Source: an uncultured Clostridia bacterium (lineage in GTDB: Bacteria > Bacillota > Clostridia > Christensenellales > Borkfalkiaceae). Taken from it: a stretch of 64,000 nt of DNA. Shown here one piece after another: positions 24,830 through 32,842 of this stretch (position 1 is the stretch's first letter; each line of letters begins with the position of its first letter). The notes beneath the pieces were generated by a model, which saw only the letters and a list, made by a program, of their open reading frames with translations, searched no databases and was not told where the DNA came from. The DNA is taken from contig CANRIK010000018.1 in assembly GCA_947630705.1 (NCBI GenBank), positions 186,001 to 250,000 on the forward strand, in the 5' to 3' direction. The position numbers and the translations under genes were made by a program.

Positions 24830-25680
24830 CGTTTTTCTCTCCTTGTCGCCGCGACATAAGTATTATACATAAGCATAGTTATTGTCATCGGCCCCACTCC
24901 GCCCGGGACGGGTGTGATAAACGAACATCTTTCCTTAACGTTGTCAAAATCGACATCGCCGCAGAGTTTGCCCGATTCGTCCCTGTTCATTCCGACATCA
25001 ATTACCACAGCGCCCTCTTTTACCATGTCGGCAGTTATAAATTTTGCTTTGCCGATTGCCGCCACAAGAATATCGGCCTCTCTGCACTCCTTTTTGAGAT
25101 TTTCGGTTTTGCTGTGACATACGGTAACCGTTGCGTCCGCATTCAACAACAAAAGAGCCATGGGTCTGCCGACAATATTCGATCTTCCCACAACTACGGC
25201 TTTTTTGCCACGTACGGAAATATTTTTACTTTCGAGCATCTTCATTACGCCGTTCGGAGTGCATGCGACAAGGCACTCTTCATTCGTGGCAAGTCTGCCT
25301 ATATTCTGTTCTGAAAAACCGTCGACATCTTTCTCCACGGGAATCAATTTCAAGGCCTTGTCGGTATTCAGATGCTTCGGCAAAGGCAACTGAACCAAAA
25401 TTCCGTCAACGTCGTTGTCAGAGGCAAGAGCTTTTAAAAGTTCTTCGAGTTGTTCCTGCGTCGTTTCCGACGGAAGATAGTAAGCAAACGACTTTATCCC
25501 AACTTCACCGCATGCCTTGATTTTATTCCGAACATACACCTGTGAGGCATTGTCATTGCCCACAAGAACAACGGCAAGCCCTATCTGCCTGCCGTTGTCT
25601 ATTTTAAAAGAGTTTACATCTACGGCCAAACGTGCCCTCATCTCACCAGCGAGTTTTTTACCGTCTATAATTTCGTACAT
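24826..25680 (-). CDS. folD: Bifunctional methylenetetrahydrofolate dehydrogenase/cyclohydrolase
   Basis: The protein is 284 aa and interconverts 5,10-methylene-THF and 10-formyl-THF, supplying one-carbon units. The conserved YxxxK catalytic lysine region is SQVYVRNKIKACGEVG near residue 50. DGILVQLPLPKHLN, KDVDGF, VVVGRSNIVGRPMALLLLNADATVTVCHS (NADP site) and TPVPGGVGPMTITMLMYNT complete the family pattern. It abuts nusB by 1 nt and overlaps ispA by 4 nt. Confidence 0.97.
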   Translation of the reverse strand: MYEIIDGKKLAGEMRARLAVDVNSFKIDNGRQIGLAVVLVGNDNASQVYVRNKIKACGEVGIKSFAYYLPSETTQEQLEELLKALASDNDVDGILVQLPLPKHLNTDKALKLIPVEKDVDGFSEQNIGRLATNEECLVACTPNGVMKMLESKNISVRGKKAVVVGRSNIVGRPMALLLLNADATVTVCHSKTENLKKECREADILVAAIGKAKFITADMVKEGAVVIDVGMNRDESGKLCGDVDFDNVKERCSFITPVPGGVGPMTITMLMYNTYVAATRREKR

Positions 25681-26075
25681 CAGTCCACCTTAATTATTTC
25701 CGAAAGAATTCCGCTTATAAAAGAGGCGCTCTTGGGCGAAGAATATTTCGAAGAAATATTTGCGGCCTCGTTAATAGAAACAGCTTCGGGAATGTCGTCA
25801 AGATATTTAATTTCCGCAAGCGCAATCAAAAGCGCGCTTTTATCTGCCGGGAAAAGCCGCGATTCCGGAAAATCACGCGAGTGCCCGTCGATAATATTCA
25901 ATAATTCATTTTCGTGGCCGAAAACCTCGCCCAATACCCTGTTAAGGTATTTAATGTCGTCTCCTGTCAATTTTTCAGTTTTAATGAGAGTATTTTCAAG
26001 ATTCTCGTCTCTTTCGCCGCTAAAACGCGACGCAAATACAATCTTGAATGCCACTTCTCTTGCCGCAGTTCTCAT
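25680..26075 (-). CDS. nusB: Transcription antitermination factor NusB
   Basis: The protein is 131 aa, normal for NusB, and with NusE binds boxA for rRNA antitermination. The start region RTAAREVAFKIVFASRFSG is the NusB signature. DSRDFPESRLFPADKSALLIALAEI-type residues and DDIPEAVSINEAANISSKYSSPKSASFISGIL near the C-terminus match the conserved second half. It heads the nusB-folD-ispA group after the Asp23-like gene. Confidence 0.94.
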   Translation of the reverse strand: MRTAAREVAFKIVFASRFSGERDENLENTLIKTEKLTGDDIKYLNRVLGEVFGHENELLNIIDGHSRDFPESRLFPADKSALLIALAEIKYLDDIPEAVSINEAANISSKYSSPKSASFISGILSEIIKVD

Positions 26076-26091
26076 TTATCACCTAACGCAA

Positions 26092-26120
26092 ATATTCCCT
26101 TAAAAACTTTAAGGGAATAT
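26092..26120 (-). other. 13-bp hairpin between the Asp23 gene and nusB
   Basis: ATATTCCCTTAAA and its complement form a 13-bp stem with a 3-nt loop. The tail on the minus strand (TTGCGTT) is poor in T, so processing, mRNA stability or partial termination are all possible. Confidence 0.55.
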
Positions 26121-26139
26121 CTTATAAAAACAATATGAT

Positions 26140-26475
26140 TTATATAGCCGGATTCTCGGGGAAATTAACGTCGGCTATGTGCACGTCTACTTTTGCAACC
26201 TTGTAATTCGTCATGGATTCGACGTTATGTTTGATCGATTGCTGAATTTTGAACGCAAGCGACGAGACGTTTTCGGTACTGTCGGCTTTTACGCTTATAT
26301 CCGCAATAATCCCCTGTTTGTCGAAATTAAGTTTTATTCCTCTGGTTTTATTGTTCAGAAGGGCTACGCCTTCAACCTCTCCCACAGCGAGCGCAACAAT
26401 GCCGCTCACTATGCTCGAATTATATGTTATTTTACCCTTTTGCGTTGATGTAGGGTCATGTCTGATATGTGCCAT
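26140..26475 (-). CDS. Asp23/Gls24 family envelope stress protein (YqhY-like)
   Basis: The protein is 111 aa from ATG 26475, chosen because AAGGAG lies before it; the tracked start is 16 codons upstream without a site. The alkaline-shock family core GKITYNSSIVSGIVALAVGEVEGVALLNN opens the protein. ISVKADSTENVSSLAFKIQQSIKHNVESMT follows, ending in KVAKVDVHIADVNF. In Bacillus YqhY lies between accBC and nusB and has been linked to control of acetyl-CoA carboxylase. Here acc genes are absent, and it follows spoIIIAH directly. Function for this copy is not known. Confidence 0.93.
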   Translation of the reverse strand: MAHIRHDPTSTQKGKITYNSSIVSGIVALAVGEVEGVALLNNKTRGIKLNFDKQGIIADISVKADSTENVSSLAFKIQQSIKHNVESMTNYKVAKVDVHIADVNFPENPAI

Positions 26476-26531
26476 TATCAATCTCCTTGAATTAAGTATA
26501 ACACATATTGTTTTTTTTTGCAACTACAATA

Positions 26532-27017
26532 TCAGACTTGGGAATAAATAGGTAAAATTATTATGCTTCCGGGAGCTATTCCCACTTCATCTTTCAATAT
26601 TGTGTAAATAGAGAGCGCCGTATTCATATTCAACTCGTCGGAATTTATAAATACGTTCACATTGTCGGATTCCATTCCTATCGAGACTACCGCTTCGGAG
26701 AATCCGCGAGATTTAATCAATGTTTCAAGCAGAAGCTCGTTTTCCATCATTTCAACTATACGCATTTTCATTTCTACGGCTTCGTTATATTTATCGCTTC
26801 CCTCTTCATAGAGAGCGATAACGCTGTCGAGCTGCATTATTTCTTCATTTCTCGTCGTCGTTCTCTCGGTACGGAAAGTTGTAAAATAATTGGACGTTGT
26901 AACGGCCGTCTCGCCGGAAGCGACAACGTTGCTCGCGAGCAAAACATTTAAAATAGCTGTAAGCGCAAGTAAAAATACAAGTGTTGACATAATGATAATC
27001 TTCTTTCTTTTTGTCAT
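26532..27017 (-). CDS. spoIIIAH: Stage III sporulation protein AH
   Basis: The protein is 161 aa, with one N-terminal membrane helix (IIIMSTLVFLLALTAILNVLLA) and an extracytoplasmic part. That part has a charged helical stalk (MQLDSVIALYEEGSDKYNEAVEMKMRI) and a YscJ/FliF-like ring-building domain (SRGFSEAVVSIGMESDNVNVFI). SpoIIIAH in the mother cell binds SpoIIQ of the forespore to form the channel between the two cells. It is the last gene of the spoIIIA operon and is shorter than the Bacillus protein (about 218 aa), as in other Clostridia. Confidence 0.93.
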   Translation of the reverse strand: MTKRKKIIIMSTLVFLLALTAILNVLLASNVVASGETAVTTSNYFTTFRTERTTTRNEEIMQLDSVIALYEEGSDKYNEAVEMKMRIVEMMENELLLETLIKSRGFSEAVVSIGMESDNVNVFINSDELNMNTALSIYTILKDEVGIAPGSIIILPIYSQV

Positions 27018-27027
27018 AAAATTCTCC

Positions 27028-27390
27028 TTAAATCTCCATAGAATAGATTGCTATGATTTTTTTATCTATATTGAGCGCCGTGGATACGGCGTTAAGAATA
27101 TTGCTACGGGTCATAATACTGTCAGCGCCCTGACATACAATAACTACGCCCGTAATCTCCCCGTCGCTTTCGTTTATCATGACGTCTGTGGCGCCTACAC
27201 CGTCCATATTGGTGAGTATGCCCATCAGTTTCTGTTCCGTATTGCTCTTTTCCTGCGTATAAACGGTTGCCGCGGTCGGGCTCTGATTGCCCTGATTTAT
27301 AAAGTACAGTATTACGAGAATTATTACTATTATCGTCACTGCGATTATTATTTTTTTGTTTTCTTTCACCCAATCAAGAGTTTTTTGCAT
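27028..27390 (-). CDS. spoIIIAG: Stage III sporulation protein AG
   Basis: The protein is 120 aa. A membrane helix (IIIAVTIIVIILVILYFI) follows a short cytoplasmic tail. After a linker comes the ring-forming domain with EQKLMGILTNMDGVGATDVMI, TGVVIVCQGADSIMTRSNILNAV and a conserved C-terminal ALNIDKKIIAIYSME. SpoIIIAG makes the large periplasmic ring of the feeding channel. It overlaps spoIIIAF by 17 nt. The usual linker between helix and ring is shortened. Confidence 0.94.
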   Translation of the reverse strand: MQKTLDWVKENKKIIIAVTIIVIILVILYFINQGNQSPTAATVYTQEKSNTEQKLMGILTNMDGVGATDVMINESDGEITGVVIVCQGADSIMTRSNILNAVSTALNIDKKIIAIYSMEI

Positions 27391-27808
27391 ATACTGATAT
27401 ATTTATATATCCGACTTCACTCAAATATGCGTAAATTTTTTCAATTAAATTTTCGTCGCCCTCGTTTACCGCAACTTCGACATTTTTAACTTCAAAACCG
27501 CCGTTTTCGTACTCCACTTCAACATCACATTCCGTCTGTGCCGAAAACTTGTCATAGAGGAGAATTTCAAGTTGCGAACTCTGGTGATCGGAATATTCCT
27601 CACATACATACGATGAATCGAATATTTCTCCGCTCGTGGGAGTTTCGGATATTTTGAAAATTCCTATAACCGGTTGAATGAGAACGAAGATACATATTAG
27701 TCTCACTACGAAAGTTATTGTCTTGTTCAACTTTCCTTCCGGCACGAGAAGCGAAACTATAACCGAAAGAAATATTACGCCGGCGGCTCCTAAAAGATAC
27801 CCTTTCAT
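27374..27808 (-). CDS. spoIIIAF: Stage III sporulation protein AF
   Basis: The protein is 144 aa. Two membrane helices (YLLGAAGVIFLSVIVSLLVP and FVVRLICIFVLIQPVIGIF, separated by EGKLNKTIT) match the SpoIIIAF N-terminus. A soluble C-terminal domain has a ring-building-like fold pattern (CDVEVEYENGGFEVKNVEVAV). It is part of the SpoIIIA channel assembly. Confidence 0.92.
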   Translation of the reverse strand: MKGYLLGAAGVIFLSVIVSLLVPEGKLNKTITFVVRLICIFVLIQPVIGIFKISETPTSGEIFDSSYVCEEYSDHQSSQLEILLYDKFSAQTECDVEVEYENGGFEVKNVEVAVNEGDENLIEKIYAYLSEVGYINISVYAKNS

Positions 27809-27813
27809 ATTAT

Positions 27814-28986
27814 TTATATAAAACTGTTTGCCGAATTAACAGTCAACATAACCACAAGCGCATACATGAACGCCACTGTGAGAAGTCCGGCAATAAAATA
27901 TTCTACGTCTTTTGAAAGATCCGAAAGCAAACCGTAGAGGTTATTCTCTCCTACCGGCTGGACTACGGCGCCTACTGTTTTTAAAATAATGGAAAACGAA
28001 AGCAAAAGAACTACCGGACTTATTATCTCTCCCAAAAGAAGAATAATACCGCACAAGCCGACGGAGCTCTTTATCAGCAATCCGGCAGAAGCAAGCATAT
28101 CGAATCCGTTTGAGAGAAAATTGCCCACAATGGGCACGGAATTGCCCACAACGTACTTCGTAGCCTTGAATATTATGCCGTCGAACAGCGAAGCCGCCGC
28201 GCCCTGCGAGGTTATGAATATGCTGAATACAGTAACGCTTATTCCTATGACCCATTTCATAAGACTCTTGATAAGCGAAGTCACGCCCGAAAAACTCATC
28301 TGCGAATTGAATCGAGAAAAAAAATTCAATACGATAACCGCGATAGTCCCGGGAAAAATAAATTCGCTTATTATCTCGACTGCACCACCGGATAAAAAAA
28401 TTGCCGAGGGTTGATAGATTGCCGCAGAACTTGTCCCTCCTGTCAGAACGGTCAAGGTCGCAAGGATCGGCGTTATTATTTCTATTTGCCTCTTAATGCT
28501 TGAAATGCAACCTATACAATCGGTGATTATGCCGACAAGCATCGACGATAAAATCAGAATTATAAGTGAATAACAAGCCAAATGTACTATTTTTGCGGTA
28601 GATTTGCCCAAAATACTGCCCTCCGCCGCGCTAACCACGGCACATAGAAGCGCCATCGCCGCGACAGTGGCAAAAGCCGGTATCTGTTTTATCACATCGT
28701 CGAAAATTATATTGAAAAGTTCATTGAGATAGCTACCGTAATCTACCCCGAGATTGCCTTTGATGAGATACTCAATTATTTCCCGAGCCGTACTGCCGAA
28801 ACCGTTCAGAAAGCCGTTTTCGTTGCCGTCTAAATATTCTTGCAATTCGGACAGATCGAGGTCGTCAAGAAGGTTGGAAATATTTTTGTTTAGTTCCTCC
28901 CTCCGATCCTCGCCGTCCGCCGAAGCAAAACCGTTTACAAACGGCAAAACCACAATACAAACAACCAAAACAAGGCAAAGCAACAA
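27814..28986 (-). CDS. spoIIIAE: Stage III sporulation protein AE
   Basis: This is a large polytopic component of the SpoIIIA channel. The ORF runs from 29079 (421 aa), but that ATG would overlap spoIIIAD by 88 nt and has no ribosome-binding site. I favour a TTG at 28986 or 28983, immediately after the spoIIIAD stop, giving about 390 aa, close to the 399 aa of Bacillus. That start begins a signal peptide (LLCLVLVVCIVVLPFVNGFASA). Then come an acidic segment, LGVDYGSYLNELFNIIFDDV, and multiple helices including GTSSAAIYQPSAIFLSGGAVEIIS and a long C-terminal helix pair. The start is not settled. Confidence 0.9.
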   Translation of the reverse strand: MLLCLVLVVCIVVLPFVNGFASADGEDRREELNKNISNLLDDLDLSELQEYLDGNENGFLNGFGSTAREIIEYLIKGNLGVDYGSYLNELFNIIFDDVIKQIPAFATVAAMALLCAVVSAAEGSILGKSTAKIVHLACYSLIILILSSMLVGIITDCIGCISSIKRQIEIITPILATLTVLTGGTSSAAIYQPSAIFLSGGAVEIISEFIFPGTIAVIVLNFFSRFNSQMSFSGVTSLIKSLMKWVIGISVTVFSIFITSQGAAASLFDGIIFKATKYVVGNSVPIVGNFLSNGFDMLASAGLLIKSSVGLCGIILLLGEIISPVVLLLSFSIILKTVGAVVQPVGENNLYGLLSDLSKDVEYFIAGLLTVAFMYALVVMLTVNSANSFI

Positions 28987-28991
28987 CCCTT

Positions 28992-29387
28992 TCAGGCGAG
29001 TTCTATCAGCGATACTATTATTTTGTAAGTGCTTGACAAAACCGGTATTGCAACAACGAAGATTATTATTTTCCCACATAATATCAGCTTGTCCGATACC
29101 CCCTCGAATCCCAAATCTTTTATAGAACTCGCCGTAATCTCTATTAAAAAGCCTATTCCTATTATTTTGAATATTATCCTTATGATTTGGTTATCTATGC
29201 CTGTGGTTTCCGAAAAATTTTTTAAAAATTCAATACTTTCAGACAGGTAATCGAAGGCAAAAAGAAAAATGATAATTCCACCGGCTGTAAGGCATAGCGG
29301 AACCAACTCCGATTTATGACTTTTTAGGATAAAAGCGCATATCGCTGTTATAACCGCGATACAGCAAAGCTGAAAAACAACCATCAA
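28992..29387 (-). CDS. spoIIIAD: Stage III sporulation protein AD
   Basis: The protein is 131 aa with four predicted helices. The typical pattern LCCIAVITAICAFILKSHKSELVPLCLTAGGIIIFLF and SIKDLGFEGVSDKLILCGKIIIFVVAIPVLSS marks SpoIIIAD. It overlaps spoIIIAC by 4 nt. It is a membrane part of the mother cell-forespore channel. Confidence 0.93.
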   Translation of the reverse strand: MMVVFQLCCIAVITAICAFILKSHKSELVPLCLTAGGIIIFLFAFDYLSESIEFLKNFSETTGIDNQIIRIIFKIIGIGFLIEITASSIKDLGFEGVSDKLILCGKIIIFVVAIPVLSSTYKIIVSLIELA

Positions 29388-29581
29388 AACAAATCGAACA
29401 ACTGCCGTATCTGTGAAAATAAGTCTGCTATCATAGAAATTACTACCGTAAGCACAATTATAAGTCCGACCAAACTAACCACGGTAGCAATATCGTCCCT
29501 ATCCGACTTTTTAAGCACTTGGCAGATTATTGTCACTATTATGCCGACCGCAGCAATTTTAAAAATAATACTTATATCCAT
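29384..29581 (-). CDS. spoIIIAC: Stage III sporulation protein AC
   Basis: The protein is 65 aa, two helices. MDISIIFKIAAVGIIVTIICQVLKKSDRDD is the family N-terminus and VSLVGLIIVLTVVISMIADLF the second helix. It starts right at the end of spoIIIAB and overlaps spoIIIAD by 4 nt. Confidence 0.94.
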   Translation of the reverse strand: MDISIIFKIAAVGIIVTIICQVLKKSDRDDIATVVSLVGLIIVLTVVISMIADLFSQIRQLFDLF

Positions 29582-30007
29582 TTACGCCAGAAGCACCGCC
29601 ATAAGAACGCCTAATAAAAAGAAGATTTTAACATAAAGAGCGCTATATTTTTTATAATCAGTGAAACTTTCATCCTTCAATTTCAAAAGAGAAGTCTTTC
29701 TTTCGTTCAAATAATCTATTTGCGACAGTGCGTCGCTTTTCCCCAAATTGTAAATATAATCTCCTATTACCTCTCCGTCTTTACCGTCTAAAAGAATTTT
29801 GCCGTTCAAAACGCTCGGGATAAACTTGAAATTCTGCGCAACTTTTTCCATCGTCTGTCTTGAAAATTTAAAATTTATCAAAAGCTGTTCGTTGAATTCG
29901 TACAGCTCCGAAAAAATTTGCATTCTTTTTTTCTTTTTAGCCGATAGGAACACTCCTATCGAGGTCGTCAACCCCACTACGGCTATAAGCAATAAAATTT
30001 TTATCAT
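29582..30007 (-). CDS. spoIIIAB: Stage III sporulation protein AB
   Basis: The protein is 141 aa with a T2SF-like fold. An N-terminal helix (IKILLLIAVVGLTTSIGVFLSA) precedes KKKKRMQIFSELYEFNEQL and a helical domain ending in a C-terminal helix (KIFFLLGVLMAVLLA). SpoIIIAB is thought to work with the ATPase SpoIIIAA. Its start overlaps the end of spoIIIAA by 71 nt, an unusually long overlap, but the start is supported because the first helix is needed. Confidence 0.92.
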   Translation of the reverse strand: MIKILLLIAVVGLTTSIGVFLSAKKKKRMQIFSELYEFNEQLLINFKFSRQTMEKVAQNFKFIPSVLNGKILLDGKDGEVIGDYIYNLGKSDALSQIDYLNERKTSLLKLKDESFTDYKKYSALYVKIFFLLGVLMAVLLA

Positions 30008-30839
30008 AGATAATCGGTAATCCGATAAGCGTCTTCAATTCCACAAAATATTCGAACGGAAACGATTTCAATTTTTCACGATCGGTTACATGGGAAGACG
30101 CAATAACCTTAATTCCGCAATCGGCGGCGTATCTGACCGCTTGCATATCGCTTTCGCCGTAGAGCTCGTCGGTAATTATGACGTCCGGTTTCATAGCTCT
30201 GATAGCGCATGCAAATGCGTTCAATTTGTTTCCAGAGCGTACCACGTCAACTCTTGACCCTATGCAAAATCCGTTCCCGTTTTCATTAATGGCAGAAATT
30301 TCGTTGCGCTCGTCAATCACAAGCACATTGAGAGCTTTTTTATCGCTTATAAACCTTGAAATATCGCGAAGTTTTGTGGTTTTACCAAGCCCGGGCTTCG
30401 AAAATAGCAAGACGCTGCAAACACTTTCCTTAAACAATTCCTCGCATATAAATTCGGAGCAACCCATTATATCGTGAGGAAGACGTATGTTTACTGACGT
30501 CAAATCGGTTATGGTTTTTATTTCTCCGTCCTGAGTGACATACTCGCCGGCAAGACCTATTCTTACGCCGTGTTCGCAAGTTATAAAACCGGAGCGCATT
30601 TGTTCCGCGTATTTGAATATGTTTCCGCCTGTCGCGTCGTAAATTATCCGTGGAATCTCACACCCTATTACGGCTCCCTCGCTCTTTTCGGACAAGCCAA
30701 AACTGTTTAGATAATAATATTCGCCACGATATCCCACTATGACAGGCTGCCCACGTCTTATTCGTATTTCGGTGACGAAATTCAGATTGACATGTTTGAG
30801 CGCTTCCGCAATCTCAATAGGCAGAAAGGACAAACTCAT
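29937..30839 (-). CDS. spoIIIAA: Stage III sporulation protein AA (ATPase)
   Basis: The protein is 300 aa, a secretion-type AAA ATPase that probably powers assembly or transport through the SpoIIIA channel. The N-terminal domain contains VTEIRIRRGQPVIVGYRGE and ITDLTSVNIRLPHDIMGCSE. Walker A is LLFSKPGLGKTTKLRDISR near residue 145. Walker B follows, with VLVIDERNEIS and PDVIITDELYGESDMQAV. It is the first gene of the eight-gene spoIIIA operon. No clear sigma-E promoter was recognised in the 60 bp upstream, where an AT-rich stretch follows the aquaporin terminator. Confidence 0.95.
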   Translation of the reverse strand: MSLSFLPIEIAEALKHVNLNFVTEIRIRRGQPVIVGYRGEYYYLNSFGLSEKSEGAVIGCEIPRIIYDATGGNIFKYAEQMRSGFITCEHGVRIGLAGEYVTQDGEIKTITDLTSVNIRLPHDIMGCSEFICEELFKESVCSVLLFSKPGLGKTTKLRDISRFISDKKALNVLVIDERNEISAINENGNGFCIGSRVDVVRSGNKLNAFACAIRAMKPDVIITDELYGESDMQAVRYAADCGIKVIASSHVTDREKLKSFPFEYFVELKTLIGLPIIYDKNFIAYSRSGVDDLDRSVPIG

Positions 30840-30866
30840 ATTTTAATTTATTTTAAACCGAATTAA

Positions 30867-30893
30867 AAAAGAACTCCGCAAGGGAGTTCTTTT
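30867..30893 (-). terminator. Intrinsic terminator after the aquaporin gene
   Basis: AAAAGAACTCC and GGAGTTCTTTT form an 11-bp stem around a 5-nt loop, with T-runs on both strands. It insulates spoIIIAA from the aquaporin gene upstream. Confidence 0.85.
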
Positions 30894-30922
30894 ATCCGAT
30901 TACTTATTGAAAATAATAAATT

Positions 30923-31678
30923 TTAATGCTTTTCAAGCTCTTTTAAAGGCTTTTTCTCTTTTTTATCGCCTTCAAAGAAGCCGTATAATAATGCCGCAAA
31001 AGTAGCTCCGACGAGGGGTCCTGCTATGAAGATCCAAATTTGCGATATAGCCGCTGTATTATCGACTCTTACAAGCGACATAAGAGCAGGTCCTATCGAA
31101 CGTGCCGGATTTACGGACGTACCCGTCAATCCTATGCCGATGAGATGCACAACTGTAAGTGACAAACCTATTATTATACCGGAAACAGTCTTGTTTTCGC
31201 TCTTGGCCGTCGCACCCAATACCGCAAATACAAATATAAAAGTAAGGACTATTTCCACGTCAAACGCAACACCCAGTGAGCCGCCCTCTCCGTAAGCCTC
31301 TACAAGCAGCGGTTGAGCGAAATTCTGACCGAATGCTCCGAAAGTATCCGAAGAATTTACAAACGAACCGCATAACAGGCCGAGTATTGCGGCTCCCACA
31401 ATCGCTCCCAATATCTGCGCCGTGACATAGCAGACAAAATTTTTAATGTCTATCTTTTTTCTTATGAGCATTGCAAGCGAAACTGCCGGATTCAGGTGAC
31501 AGCCAGATATGTTTCCGACGGAATACGCCATAGCAATAATCACAAAGCCAAAGGCCAACGCCGTGCCCACATATCCGGCGGGAGTGTCGCAGCCCAGCAC
31601 AACAGCGACGCCGCAAGCCACCGATACCAATATACAGGTACCGATAAACTCCGCAACATATTTTTTGAAATCAGTCAT
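30923..31678 (-). CDS. MIP-family channel, AqpZ-like aquaporin
   Basis: The protein is 251 aa from ATG 31678 (GGAGG 9 nt upstream; the tracked start lacks a site). Six helices and two half-helices carry the NPA boxes: GNISGCHLNPAVSLAML and GLTGTSVNPARSIGPAL. The filter residues around the second box (VVHLIGIG...TSVNPAR: His, Thr, Arg) match E. coli AqpZ more than GlpF, where the His is Gly, so a water channel is likelier than a glycerol facilitator. The C-terminal tail is charged (EGDKKEKKPLKELEKH). No glycerol-metabolism gene is nearby, which supports this reading. Confidence 0.88.
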   Translation of the reverse strand: MTDFKKYVAEFIGTCILVSVACGVAVVLGCDTPAGYVGTALAFGFVIIAMAYSVGNISGCHLNPAVSLAMLIRKKIDIKNFVCYVTAQILGAIVGAAILGLLCGSFVNSSDTFGAFGQNFAQPLLVEAYGEGGSLGVAFDVEIVLTFIFVFAVLGATAKSENKTVSGIIIGLSLTVVHLIGIGLTGTSVNPARSIGPALMSLVRVDNTAAISQIWIFIAGPLVGATFAALLYGFFEGDKKEKKPLKELEKH

Positions 31679-31819
31679 TATATATAACCTCCGTTTTTTA
31701 TTATAATTTATCAAATATTAATTCAAATATCATTAAATAAATCTTTTTCTGTGCGTTTTAATAATTAATAAAACTTATGGTAAAGAAGCAAAATATATTC
31801 AAACTTCAAAAATATCGGA

Positions 31820-32014
31820 TTAAACAGCCGTTTTTTCGGTATTTTGTCCTATCTTCTCCAAAGATTTGATAACATCGCTTATGGTCAGTACATAACAAAT
31901 TGGTTCCGTAACGGGAGACAATAACAGACCAAATATTATAAATATAAAACCGCCTAAACCCAAAACCAAACCGACGCGCATTCCTTCTATGAATGCATGC
32001 TCGACAGACTTTTC
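31820..32014 (-). pseudogene. Truncated paralogue of the neighbouring 126-aa membrane protein
   Basis: An open stretch of 64 codons, bounded by TAA at 32015-32017 and TAA at 31820-31822, encodes KSVEHAFIEGMRVGLVLGL and LLSPVTEPICYVLTI. This aligns with KSPEHAFRDGVRIGVIVGF and LLVSPITGILWYIHTV of the gene at 32426-32806. The first two membrane helices of the paralogue have no counterpart in this frame, so this is a decayed copy. The remaining 31715-32425 sequence, apart from this fragment and the hairpin below, shows no gene or recognisable site. Confidence 0.7.
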
Positions 32015-32298
32015 TTAAAGCCTACGGCCGTACTATACAATACGAATATTACATGGAACTATGAAAAACGGCTCATAAAAACAAAAAATTGTTTAAATCG
32101 CTTATCCATAAAAACTCTATATTTTAATACTGTATTATAAGCGAAAGTTCAATTCGGTTTCGCCTGATTACTGTTTATTGCCGCAATTATAACACCACAA
32201 AACGCTAAAATCAAGCTGCCCACATATCAAAAAAAGATTTAGCAACCTATGAAAGAAACTTTCGAAAGTTGTTTGCACAGATAATCTATAAAAATATA

Positions 32299-32333
32299 AA
32301 TCCGAGCCGTTCTTTATTATCGCAGTTCGGATT
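32299..32333 (-). repeat. Degenerate copy of the tRNA-Leu(AAG) terminator hairpin
   Basis: AATCCGAGCC...GTTCGGATT resembles AATCCGAACC...GGTTCGGATT beside tRNA-Leu(AAG). Similarity continues outward: ATTATATTAATTTGATACAG against ATTATACTGACTTGGTGCAC, and then TTGAAC. This suggests a decayed duplicate of the 3' end of the tRNA gene and its terminator. Confidence 0.45.
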
Positions 32334-32425
32334 ATATTAATTTGATACAGTCTGAAACAAAATTGAACTTCTAAATTTATCGTTTTGTTTTGAGTTTTTT
32401 AAGTATTGAAAATATCGTTCTCATT

Positions 32426-32806
32426 CTAGTTGTCCGAATATTGATTTTTATTCTTTTTCGATAAGACGATTTTTTTGACGGTATGTATATACCACAATAT
32501 TCCCGTTATGGGGGAGACGAGCAGACTCAATACAAGGATTCCGCCAAAGCCCACAATTACGCCGATGCGTACTCCGTCTCTAAAAGCATGCTCGGGGGAT
32601 TTGCCATCGAAATATTTTATCGCTAATTGCACGTCAAAAAGCATGGAAGGAATAATAAAAAACGCCCAGGAAACGACAATTACCATTGACGTAACTCTAT
32701 ATGCGTCGGGGATAAAAGTCGGGTCGAGAAGGTATAGTAAAACAGCTAATCCCACAAGTGCAATGCAAATTGTCAAAACAATCAATAATTGTTTTATTTC
32801 GCTCAT
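32426..32806 (-). CDS. Small membrane protein of unknown function
   Basis: The protein is 126 aa from ATG 32806, with GGAG 7 nt upstream. Three predicted helices: LLIVLTICIALVGLAVLLYLL, SMVIVVSWAFFIIPSMLF and GFGGILVLSLLVSPITGILWYI. A soluble loop (DVQLAIKYFDGKSPEHAFRDG) lies between helices 2 and 3 and the C-terminus is Lys-rich (VKKIVLSKKNKNQ). I do not recognise a family. The decayed paralogue 400 bp downstream shows the gene has been duplicated. It follows the BspA-like gene by 36 nt. Confidence 0.75.
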   Translation of the reverse strand: MSEIKQLLIVLTICIALVGLAVLLYLLDPTFIPDAYRVTSMVIVVSWAFFIIPSMLFDVQLAIKYFDGKSPEHAFRDGVRIGVIVGFGGILVLSLLVSPITGILWYIHTVKKIVLSKKNKNQYSDN

Positions 32807-32842
32807 CAAGGTCTCCGTTAAATTGAATTTATCCCTGCAATG

